Origin: Phascolarctobacterium sp.
Lineage (GTDB): Bacteria > Bacillota > Negativicutes > Acidaminococcales > Acidaminococcaceae
Direction of reading: 5' to 3'
DNA length: 64,000 nt
NCBI GenBank assembly: GCA_003150755.1
Contig: QAMT01000013.1
Location: 211,382 to 275,381 of the forward strand
Both the position numbers and the translations under genes were made by a program. A model generated the notes under the pieces. It saw only the letters and a list, made by a program, of their open reading frames with translations. It did no database searches and was not told the origin of the DNA. Position 1 is the stretch's first letter, and each line of letters begins with the position of its first letter. Below, piece after piece: positions 1 through 6,687 of this stretch.

Positions 1-831
1 CGCGCAGTATTGGCCAAATGCCTCACCGACAGCGCCTTCATCCAGCAGCTTTTTTATAAATTCCGGCGGCATGCGGCGGTGGCGCGCCATAACAGAAGCC
101 TGCCCCACACCGTGGACAAGTATATCCGCCTGCTTGATTATATCGACAACTGCTTTAACGCCGGTATCTTCAGCTAAAATACTGTTTAAAATTTCTTCGC
201 TTACGCTGTCCGGCACATATAACTGCCGGTAAGATGCGCCCATGCGCTGCGCAAGCACCGTGGCAATCGTGTTGGCCTGCAATTCTACGTTATCGCCAAG
301 GCCGCCGCGCGCAGGCACAACAACTGTCTGCGGGTGGCTGCCGCTGATATTAGCCGCCAGCGCCGCCATAGTTGTACCGCCGCTGACAGCAACAATATGC
401 CTTTTGCCGTCGCCAAGCAGCCTGCTTAAAATCCTTGCGGCAGCGCGGCCAATCTCACGCTTAACAACTTCTTCCTGGTCAGAATCTCCGGGAATGATTA
501 CCACCCTGCCGATATTCAGCTTGTCGCACAAAAGCTGCTCCAGTGAGTTAAGCCCCTGCAATTTGCGTACATAATCGGCAAGTTCCTTTAAAATATCCAT
601 GCCTTCCTCCGTCACCGTCATGCCGGACGAAGAAAAAACAAGCAGCCCGCAGCCCTTTAAAAAATCCACCTGGGCACGCAGAACCCTCTCGCTGAGCCCA
701 AGCCTTGCCGCCAAAGCACGCCTGCCTATCGGATGTTCGTGGCTGACCTGGCGCAAAATCTGATAGCGCAGCACCAAAAGATTAGTCAGCTCCGGAACGA
801 TTTTCTTTTGTAAATTTATAATGCTGTCCAT
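1..831 (-). CDS. cggR: Central glycolytic genes regulator CggR (partial, C-terminus off the window)
   Basis: SorC/DeoR-type sugar-binding repressor; in Bacillus subtilis CggR controls the gapA-pgk-tpi-pgm-eno operon in response to fructose-1,6-bisphosphate. The visible protein (about 277 residues) has an N-terminal winged HTH (RRALAARLGLSERVLRAQVD) followed by the effector domain with AVSGGTTMAALA, a phosphosugar-binding loop typical of the family, and a GVGQASVMA stretch. The gene runs off the left edge, so about the last 60 residues and any gap/pgk genes are not visible. ATG at 831 is chosen; an in-frame GTG at 840 is the alternative, and neither has an ideally spaced Shine-Dalgarno. The start region overlaps a CggR-like operator, which suggests autoregulation. 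Confidence 0.9.
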   Translation of the reverse strand, partial: MDSIINLQKKIVPELTNLLVLRYQILRQVSHEHPIGRRALAARLGLSERVLRAQVDFLKGCGLLVFSSSGMTVTEEGMDILKELADYVRKLQGLNSLEQLLCDKLNIGRVVIIPGDSDQEEVVKREIGRAAARILSRLLGDGKRHIVAVSGGTTMAALAANISGSHPQTVVVPARGGLGDNVELQANTIATVLAQRMGASYRQLYVPDSVSEEILNSILAEDTGVKAVVDIIKQADILVHGVGQASVMARHRRMPPEFIKKLLDEGAVGEAFGQYCA

Positions 832-843
832 AAGCTCCACCAA

Positions 844-880
844 AACACGTTTTGTCCCTCGTGGTCCTTTTTAAGTCCCA
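844..880 (-). promoter_or_regulatory. Putative CggR operator
   Basis: Read on the minus strand, two GGGAC boxes lie at 880-875 and 859-854, 21 nt apart, and the second is followed after 6 nt by TGTT. The B. subtilis CggR operator is two copies of CGGGAC-N6-TGTC. The near match sits between the promoter and the cggR start, as expected for roadblock autoregulation. Identity as the operator is inference. Confidence 0.55.
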
Positions 881-922
881 CTGCTTCTAAACAAAACAAA
901 TAAGAGTACCTTATTTATAAAT

Positions 923-931
923 ATTGTAGCA
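923..931 (-). promoter_or_regulatory. Extended -10 promoter of cggR
   Basis: Minus-strand TGC-TACAAT is a TGn extended -10 element. No good -35 is visible, which is acceptable for this promoter class. It lies about 40 bp upstream of the putative operator. Confidence 0.5.
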
Positions 932-954
932 CATTTCTGCCAAAAAAAGAAGCT

Positions 955-992
955 TAAAACAAAAAAGTTGAAGGCAAAAGCACCTTCAACCT
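955..992 (-). terminator. Terminator after the DUF4143 ATPase gene
   Basis: Inverted repeat GTTGAAGG/CCTTCAAC (968-991), followed on the minus strand by six Ts and further T-rich sequence. It lies about 70 bp past the stop of the ATPase gene. Confidence 0.75.
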
Positions 993-1058
993 GTAAAATT
1001 TAGTTTAAATATTTTATTCCATATTATAAACCCGGTTTTATATTAACTTGCAATTAAA

Positions 1059-2288
1059 TTACACCAGCCACGCCGGAATATACCATAACCCTTCCGCTGC
1101 CGGCAAAAGGTCATCTGCAAAGCAGATTATGCCGCCTTCGCCGATTTGTATTTTAGCGTCGTTCTTTACCGGCTCTAAAATGCCAAAGGTTTTTACCGCT
1201 TTTTGCGGATAGGCACTTTTTTTAATGGCTACCGGATATGCCGTGCCGTTTTCGTAAATGATGAGTTCTATCTCTTTGCCGTTAAAGTTTTTTAAGTAAT
1301 ACAGCGGTGGTGTTATGCCTTTATTGGCATAACTTTTGTAGATTTCCGTCACTGCCCAGGTTTCAAAAAATTCGCCGCTCATTGCTCCCATCTCTAAAGC
1401 TTCGGCATTGGTCCACCGCGTTAGATACGCTGCAAGCCCTGTGTCAAAAAAGTATAGCTTGGGCGCTTTTACTATGTATTTACTGCCCGGTGGCATAAAC
1501 GGCTGCAGCAGATAGATAATTCCCGCTGCTTCCAGTATTTTTATCCATTGCTTGGCTGTCGGCGCGCTGACTTCTGCCGCTTTGGCAAGTTCGGCATAAT
1601 TTATCATTTTGCCTGTCTGCCCTGCTGCCGCGCATAAAAAGCGGAAGTACAGCATTTCATCGTTTACCTGAAGTAACTTCATTACATCACGCTGCAAAAA
1701 GGTTTGCACATAGCTTGCGTAATAACTTTGCCAGTCCTGTTCACCGCCGTTATAAAGCGCCGGCATACTGCCCTGCCAAATCAGCTTATATATTTCTTTC
1801 AGGCTTTGTTTGCGGGTGTGGTTTACGCGGTATAAAAGCTGTTCGGAGTTTGGCAAAAACGGTGCGCCATAACTGTTGCCGTTAATTTCACCGGCAGTAA
1901 GCCCCTGCAAGTCAACAACGCCTACGCGCCCTGCAAGGCTTTCTGTAACGCCCTGCATCAGCGGCAAACGCTGCGAGCCTGTCAGCCAGATATCGCCATT
2001 CTGCCCTTCTGTATCGGCATAAATTTTAATGTAGCTTAAAAGCTGCGGCGCGTATTGAATTTCATCAATCAGCAGCGGCGGTGTATAACGCTGCAAAAAC
2101 AGCGCCGGGTCACTGAGCGCAAGGCTGCGCACCGCCAAATCATCCAGCGTAACGTAAGTACGGTTATTGCCCGCAAGATGCTTAAGCAAAGTTGTTTTGC
2201 CAACCTGCCGCGCACCTGTTAATAGCAGAACCCTAAACTGCCCCGATATTCTTTTTATCGTTTCTTCAATATTGCGTGTTATGTACAT
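1059..2288 (-). CDS. ATP-binding protein, AAA_14/DUF4143 family
   Basis: About 409-residue P-loop ATPase. Walker A is GARQVGKTTLL near the N-terminus, Walker B LLIDEIQYAP, and a sensor-like WLTGSQ follows; the C-terminal half is the DUF4143 region that resembles a PD-(D/E)XK-like fold in this family. The function of this widespread family is unclear; it is often near toxin-antitoxin genes and mobile elements, as here. A frame extends to a TTG at 2306, but ATG at 2288 has GAGG 5 nt upstream and begins MYITRNIEETI, usual for the family. It is convergent with the cggR leader and divergent from the hicA remnant. A second family member lies at 37950-39161. Confidence 0.8.
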   Translation of the reverse strand: MYITRNIEETIKRISGQFRVLLLTGARQVGKTTLLKHLAGNNRTYVTLDDLAVRSLALSDPALFLQRYTPPLLIDEIQYAPQLLSYIKIYADTEGQNGDIWLTGSQRLPLMQGVTESLAGRVGVVDLQGLTAGEINGNSYGAPFLPNSEQLLYRVNHTRKQSLKEIYKLIWQGSMPALYNGGEQDWQSYYASYVQTFLQRDVMKLLQVNDEMLYFRFLCAAAGQTGKMINYAELAKAAEVSAPTAKQWIKILEAAGIIYLLQPFMPPGSKYIVKAPKLYFFDTGLAAYLTRWTNAEALEMGAMSGEFFETWAVTEIYKSYANKGITPPLYYLKNFNGKEIELIIYENGTAYPVAIKKSAYPQKAVKTFGILEPVKNDAKIQIGEGGIICFADDLLPAAEGLWYIPAWLV

Positions 2289-2302
2289 GAAAACCTCAAC
2301 CT

Positions 2303-2320
2303 GCAACTATTTTTAGTTGC
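2303..2320. repeat. Small inverted repeat between the ATPase and hicA
   Basis: GCAACTA-TTTT-TAGTTGC, a perfect 7-bp stem with a 4-nt loop, directly upstream of the ATPase ribosome binding site and of the hicA remnant. It could be a regulator site; nothing more can be said. Confidence 0.4.
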
Positions 2321-2335
2321 TTTGCTGTTTATATT

Positions 2336-2578
2336 ATGCTAAACTAAAAACGTTTAAAATCCAAGCCAAAAGATTTTACTTTTGAAGAAGCTGAAACCTT
2401 ATTAAAATATTTTGATTACATACGCTCGGATAAAGGAAAAACAAGTGGTTCACGGGTTATATTTACCAATAAAAACCGTGCTTCCATTTTGCTGCATAAA
2501 CCGCATCCGCGCAAAGAATTGCTTGCCTATCAAGTAAAGCAGCTTATAGAAGTTTTAAGTCAGGAGGGATTACTGTGA
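2336..2578 (+). pseudogene. hicA: HicA-type mRNA interferase toxin, N-terminally disrupted
   Basis: The reading frame from 2348 to the TGA at 2576-2578 encodes KRLKSKPKDFTFEEAETLL, a region with GKTSGSRVIF and HKPHPRKELLAYQVKQL, the dsRBD-like core of small HicA ribonucleases including the conserved GSR/H region. A TAA at 2345-2347 interrupts the frame three codons after an ATG at 2336, and no ATG/GTG/TTG lies in frame between that stop and the core. Family members usually have a few more N-terminal residues. The gene is therefore probably inactive unless translation starts at a non-canonical codon. Its stop overlaps the GTG start of the antitoxin gene, the standard hicAB arrangement. Confidence 0.7.
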
Positions 2579-2916
2579 ACAACATCATGCAGTATAAAGG
2601 CTATATTGGCAGCGTAGAATTTTCGGAAGAAGATGAAGTTTTTTACGGTAAAGTTTTAGGTATCCGCAGCCTGATTTCTTATGAAGGCACTACCGCCAAA
2701 GAACTTATTGCAGATTTTCATAATGCTGTTGATGATTATCTTGAATTATGCAAACAAAATAATACCGAACCAGAAAAAGCCTATAAAGGAAGCTTTAACG
2801 TAAGAATTTCTCCCGAATTGCATAAAGAAGCTGTAATCTGCGCTGCTTCAAAACAAATAAGCCTTAACAGCTTTGTAGAAAAAGCATTAAAAAATGCCGT
2901 TGCGGCGATATTATAA
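2575..2916 (+). CDS. hicB: HicB-type antitoxin with ribbon-helix-helix domain
   Basis: 113 residues. The N-terminal part (MQYKGYIGSVEFSEEDEVFYGKV to DDYLELC) is the HicB pseudo-RNase H fold that binds HicA; the C-terminal part (FNVRISPELHKEAV...SLNSFVEKAL) is a CopG/Arc-type RHH DNA-binding domain that would autoregulate the operon. GTG at 2575 is chosen because AGGAGG lies 7 nt upstream; it overlaps the hicA stop (GTGA). Since the toxin gene carries an in-frame stop, this looks like an intact antitoxin retained without a working partner. Confidence 0.85.
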   Translation: MNNIMQYKGYIGSVEFSEEDEVFYGKVLGIRSLISYEGTTAKELIADFHNAVDDYLELCKQNNTEPEKAYKGSFNVRISPELHKEAVICAASKQISLNSFVEKALKNAVAAIL

Positions 2917-2929
2917 AAATAAAATATCC

Positions 2930-2961
2930 AACCTCACTTTTAAAAGTGAGGTTATTTTTTT
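2930..2961 (+). terminator. Terminator after hicB
   Basis: Perfect 12-bp inverted repeat AACCTCACTTTT/AAAAGTGAGGTT (2930-2953) followed by a run of Ts (2955-2961). Confidence 0.85.
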
Positions 2962-3050
2962 GCCATTTTTAACATAAGCTTATGACACTCCTCACGGTTT
3001 AAACAAACTTGATATTTTTTCGCATGATGTACATTAACTGCTTCCAAAAA

Positions 3051-3110
3051 TATACAAAAATTTATCTATAATTTGACTATATACAAAAATTCAGTTATAA
3101 TTTTTGTATA
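3051..3110 (+). promoter_or_regulatory. Promoter and tandem operator of the RelE-type toxin-antitoxin operon
   Basis: A textbook sigma-70 promoter, TTGACT (3073-3078), 17-nt spacer, TATAAT (3096-3101). It is embedded in repeats: TATACAAAAATT at 3051-3062 and 3080-3091 (29-bp period), and its inverted copy AATTTTTGTATA at 3099-3110. The second and third form a palindrome across the spacer and -10, as expected for autorepression by the antitoxin. Confidence 0.8.
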
Positions 3111-3124
3111 AGGAGGTTTTAACT

Positions 3125-3400
3125 ATGCCTAAAATTACTTCAAGCGCCGAACTGCGTAATAATTATAATGAAATTTCCAGTTTTTGCCACAAATTTAACG
3201 AACCAGTTTTTATTACCAAAAACGGTAAAGGCGACTTAGCCGTTATGAGTATCGAAGCTTATGAAATGCTAACTGCGCGTATTGAACTTTACACAGAACT
3301 AAAAAAAGGCTTAGATGACATTGATGCGGGGCGAACAATTCCTGCCGATGAATTTTTCGGTAATTTCAATAAAAAAATTCAAGGACATAAAGAAAAATGA
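3125..3400 (+). CDS. Type II antitoxin, Phd/YefM family
   Basis: 91-residue antitoxin: MPKITSSAELRNNYNEISSFC is the Phd/YefM DNA-binding fold, followed by PVFITKNGKGDLAVMSIEAYE, the most conserved family block. The C-terminal tail (ELKKGLDDIDAGRTIPADEFF) would wrap the toxin. AAGGAGG lies 8 nt upstream of the ATG at 3125; a longer frame from TTG at 3104 is rejected because it reads through that Shine-Dalgarno. It overlaps the toxin gene by ATGA, so translation is coupled. Confidence 0.88.
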   Translation: MPKITSSAELRNNYNEISSFCHKFNEPVFITKNGKGDLAVMSIEAYEMLTARIELYTELKKGLDDIDAGRTIPADEFFGNFNKKIQGHKEK

Positions 3401-3792
3401 ATTACAAAATTATCTTAGCTCATCAATTTTCTAAAGACTTTGAAAGTGTATATGACTATATTTCTTTTGTTCTGCAAAACCAAACAGCAGCCATAAATAT
3501 TACTACTTTAGCGCAGGCAAAAATAAATACCCTGCCTGATTTCCCAGAAAAATATCCGCTTGTTAACGATATTTCATTGGCTCATAAGCAAATACGTTAT
3601 ATTCCGGTTGATAACTATTTAATATTTTACAGAATAAATAAAATCAAAAACGAAATTCAAATTCTTCGTTTTTTGTACGCCAAAAGTAACTGGCTGAATA
3701 TTTTAAAAACAAACAACACAACTTTTAACTATCCTGAAAATCTATTTGAAGATAAGCATTATATTAACGAAGTTAAAGAAAAGTACAAATAA
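3397..3792 (+). CDS. Type II toxin, RelE/ParE family
   Basis: 131 residues. Core MNYKIILAHQFSKDFESVYDYI, KQIRYIPVDNYLIFYRI and IQILRFLYAKSNW match the RelE/ParE fold with the usual terminal region after strand beta-4. RelE members cut ribosome-bound mRNA and ParE members poison gyrase; the sequence alone does not decide which. A roughly 30-residue C-terminal extension (NNTTFNYPENLFEDKHYINEVK) goes beyond the usual 90-100 residues. The start overlaps the antitoxin stop, and the stop lies at the edge of a perfect 34-nt palindrome. Confidence 0.82.
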   Translation: MNYKIILAHQFSKDFESVYDYISFVLQNQTAAINITTLAQAKINTLPDFPEKYPLVNDISLAHKQIRYIPVDNYLIFYRINKIKNEIQILRFLYAKSNWLNILKTNNTTFNYPENLFEDKHYINEVKEKYK

Positions 3793-3835
3793 GATTATAC
3801 GGATTATATAATCCGTATAATCTTATTTGTTTTTA
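3791..3835. terminator. Bidirectional terminator between convergent operons
   Basis: A perfect 34-nt palindrome (3791-3824, 17-bp arms beginning AAGATTATACGG), with T-rich sequence on the plus side. It overlaps the stop codons of both converging genes (toxin ends 3792, nucleotidyltransferase ends 3823). Confidence 0.7.
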
Positions 3836-4524
3836 TTAGCAAAAGTTAAAATTCTTTCATAATCATCATAATAATCTACTTCTGCCCAAAATTCTCCATT
3901 CACGTCCACTGTGCAAATATCACGCTGCTCAGCAAATGAATACAATACGTCTTCCCACCATTTATCATGCTCTTGCTGAGCTAACATCTGATCCATACGT
4001 CCTTTAAACTCACTCAAAAATGATTTTTTTATTTTGGCTATGCCAACATATTCTCCGCTTCGATCCTCTAACGGTAAATTTTTACCGTACTTTTTTATGC
4101 AATCATTAGCCGTTTTGAAAAAATAATCTCCTACATTTATTCTGCTTTTATCTACAGCCATAATTACATCATGTTTATCTATAATAATAGCATCTAAAAT
4201 TTTTTCACTACAATAAACATCTGCATTCATTAAAATACAATCATCATTCATAAAATTTTTTGCTAACCATAAACTTCCTATGCTATTTGTAACATCATAA
4301 AACGGATTGCAATAAAATTTTACATTCAATCCCTCTAACGCATCTTTAACTTTTTCATACTGATATCCCACAACAACAGCTGTTTCTATATTTTTATTTT
4401 GTAAAATTTCTACAGTTCTTCTTATTATTGGTTTTTCAAATATCGGCAATGTACATTTAGGAATATTAGCAATTAATCTAGAAATACGTGTTCCTCTTCC
4501 TGCAGCCATTAATATTGCTTTCAT
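3823..4524 (-). CDS. Nucleotidyltransferase, LicC/PntC-like (aminoalkyl-phosphate or -phosphonate cytidylyltransferase candidate)
   Basis: 233-residue NTP_transferase protein. MKAILMAAGRGTRISRL...PKC is the nucleotide-binding signature, ILMNADVYC the metal-binding region, and the C-terminus ends in WAEVDYYDDYERI, the acidic motif typical of LicC/PntC-like enzymes. Such enzymes activate phosphocholine or 2-aminoethylphosphonate (AEP) as CDP derivatives for transfer to glycans or lipids. The next gene upstream in the operon is a class V aminotransferase related to AEP transaminases, which favours an amino-alkyl head group. No PEP mutase is in the window, so the substrate is unproven. It is the last gene of the glycan operon, 7 nt after its neighbour. 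Confidence 0.75.
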   Translation of the reverse strand: MKAILMAAGRGTRISRLIANIPKCTLPIFEKPIIRRTVEILQNKNIETAVVVGYQYEKVKDALEGLNVKFYCNPFYDVTNSIGSLWLAKNFMNDDCILMNADVYCSEKILDAIIIDKHDVIMAVDKSRINVGDYFFKTANDCIKKYGKNLPLEDRSGEYVGIAKIKKSFLSEFKGRMDQMLAQQEHDKWWEDVLYSFAEQRDICTVDVNGEFWAEVDYYDDYERILTFANKNK

Positions 4525-4531
4525 TTTTCTT

Positions 4532-5602
4532 TCACCTCATACCTATAATATTTTTTATTTTTTCAATTAATAAATTGTAATCATAAAAGTTCAAATTTCC
4601 TATATGAGCAACTCTAAATACATAATCAGCATTTTCTCCGCCTACAGGGTTAACTATTAAATCGAAGTTATCTTTTAATTCTTTAAATATCTCCTTCGCC
4701 AAAGGTTTTTTTATAATAACCGGCGTTAGTGCATTAGATAAAGGATATGAAGGATATGTTAAATTATTTTTTTTTAAAAGATCTCTAAAATATTGAGCAC
4801 GTTTTTTTATTATTTCCAAATGTTTACTTATCCCACCATTATTTTCAATAAAATTTAACATATCATAAATCTCATACACAATTCCTACAGCAGGAGTGTA
4901 TGGAGTTTGCCCTCTATGAATATTATTTATATAATTTTTGAAATCAAAATAAAGACTTTTAACATTATTAGTCAAAATTTTGTTTTTAATTATTTTATTA
5001 TTTAAAAAAATCAATGAAATTCCAGGAGAAACGCATAATCCTTTTTGGGAACTAACAATAGCTACGTCAATACCATTCTCATCCATTTTGAATTCATCAC
5101 ATAAAAAAGTACCTATAGCATCAACAATTAAATATGCATTTTCTCTTTTACAAAAATTTTTAATTAAATTTATATCATATAATTGTCCTGTTGAAGTCTC
5201 ATGTAAATTTACAATTACTCCTGTATAACCATTTCCGTAATAATTAGTAAAATCATCTTCAGTTAATTTATTACCATAACTAATAGATAAAATATCATAT
5301 GGTATATCGTGTATTTTACAAATTTCAGCAAATCGTGCCCCAAAATTGCCTCCAACAATTACAAGAAGTTTATCATTTTTATTAAAGCAATTTATTATTG
5401 TTGCTTCCATCCCACCTGTTCCAGACGCAGTAAGCCAAATAATTTCACTGTTATTAGAAGTATTTATATATCTTTTTAGCATACTATTCGTTTTTAAAAC
5501 CATTTCAGAAAAGTCTTTGGTTCTGAAATACGGTATCTGTTTACTTCTTACTTTAATTGTTGTTTCATACATTTGTGTAGGTCCTATTGTAAATAATTTC
5601 AT
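4532..5602 (-). CDS. Class V PLP-dependent aminotransferase, AEP-pyruvate transaminase-like
   Basis: 356 residues. TASGTGGMEA is the PLP phosphate loop, HETSTGQLYD and VDAIGT (Asp161) the cofactor-ring region, and SSQKG carries the probable Schiff-base Lys187. The fold-type I class V group includes alanine-glyoxylate, serine-pyruvate and 2-aminoethylphosphonate-pyruvate transaminases. Pairing with a LicC/PntC-like cytidylyltransferase suggests making or consuming an amino-alkyl phosphonate or phosphate used to decorate the surface glycan; this is inference. Composition is very AT-rich, like the rest of the cluster. Confidence 0.75.
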   Translation of the reverse strand: MKLFTIGPTQMYETTIKVRSKQIPYFRTKDFSEMVLKTNSMLKRYINTSNNSEIIWLTASGTGGMEATIINCFNKNDKLLVIVGGNFGARFAEICKIHDIPYDILSISYGNKLTEDDFTNYYGNGYTGVIVNLHETSTGQLYDINLIKNFCKRENAYLIVDAIGTFLCDEFKMDENGIDVAIVSSQKGLCVSPGISLIFLNNKIIKNKILTNNVKSLYFDFKNYINNIHRGQTPYTPAVGIVYEIYDMLNFIENNGGISKHLEIIKKRAQYFRDLLKKNNLTYPSYPLSNALTPVIIKKPLAKEIFKELKDNFDLIVNPVGGENADYVFRVAHIGNLNFYDYNLLIEKIKNIIGMR

Positions 5603-5618
5603 CTTTGTCTCCTTTTGA

Positions 5619-6683
5619 TTATTTTAAAATTTTATTTAACCCTTCTAATAATATATTTTTACAATTATTAACTTGAGTTACATTATTTTTATTAACTACA
5701 TTTTTATCTATTATTTTTATTATATTTTCAATATTAAAATTTTCCATATAATAGACATAATCTAAATTGGCAAACCATTTTACACCATAAGTAATTTTGG
5801 AATCATATGATTTAAAAACTATTACAGGAGTATGAGTTATTATCGAAAATATCATTCCATGAAATCTATCTGTAATTACTATTTTAGATTCAGCAGCTAA
5901 TTTAATTTTAGAAACAATATATTTTAAACGTTCAGAATCTGAATAAATATTTACATTTTCAATGGTATCTGTTAAAAGATAGTTAAGATTATTCTCATTT
6001 ATCTTTTCCAAAAGCAATATAATAGCTTCAGTACTTAAAACTTTTTCTATATCCTTTCGTAAAAATAAAACTACATCATATTTGGGAATAACATTTTGTA
6101 TATTTAAAAAATCTACATCTAATACATTAACTATATCAGGCAAAAGTTTAATATTATTTTTAATAAAATATTTTTTAGCTATACTATAACTATTTTTGTC
6201 TCTTGTAATTATTGTTAAATCAGCATGATTACTATAACATTTTATACTTTTTATTAATTCACTATTTCCTTTTTCATTGTTATGAAAAAATATACTTATT
6301 GGCATTATTATAATTTTATTATTTTTATAAGTTTCAATAATATAACGCCTAACGATTTCTTCATTAATATATAAAGTTCCTAAATTACCTCCCCCATGTA
6401 AAAACAAAATATCTTCTTTCCTTAAAATAAAATTAGGTAAATGGAATTTCATTATAATGATCAAAGTGTTATATGATATTTTAATTATTTTATTGTTTTC
6501 ATAAATATTTTTTAAAACAAATTCCTCTCCAACAACAATTGCTTGATCACCAATATTCCCATGCCAAGGTATTCCCATTAAAACAGACCTGTTTTTTATT
6601 ATTAGCAAATAAATTTGAACTTTAACATACTCAAAAATACACATTAAAGATTTTAATAAAATTGTATAGTATTTCCTTATCAT
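5619..6683 (-). CDS. Polysaccharide pyruvyl transferase family protein
   Basis: 354 residues. GIPWHGNIGDQAI near the N-terminus, LFLHGGGNLG and the C-terminal TDRFHGMIFSIITHTPVIVF are hallmarks of the family (CsaB, WcaK, EpsO). These enzymes add a pyruvate ketal from PEP to sugars of exopolysaccharides or cell-wall polymers, giving negative charge. A hydrophobic stretch near the N-terminus may be membrane-associated. It lies 16 bp from the aminotransferase and 4 bp from the phosphatase-superfamily gene, so it is part of one operon. Confidence 0.8.
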   Translation of the reverse strand: MIRKYYTILLKSLMCIFEYVKVQIYLLIIKNRSVLMGIPWHGNIGDQAIVVGEEFVLKNIYENNKIIKISYNTLIIIMKFHLPNFILRKEDILFLHGGGNLGTLYINEEIVRRYIIETYKNNKIIIMPISIFFHNNEKGNSELIKSIKCYSNHADLTIITRDKNSYSIAKKYFIKNNIKLLPDIVNVLDVDFLNIQNVIPKYDVVLFLRKDIEKVLSTEAIILLLEKINENNLNYLLTDTIENVNIYSDSERLKYIVSKIKLAAESKIVITDRFHGMIFSIITHTPVIVFKSYDSKITYGVKWFANLDYVYYMENFNIENIIKIIDKNVVNKNNVTQVNNCKNILLEGLNKILK

Positions 6684-6687
6684 TTAT

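Noticed and set aside
3051..3110. Tandem repeats as a CRISPR array
   Set aside because: Only two direct copies plus an inverted one, 12-bp units, sitting on a promoter in front of an antitoxin gene.
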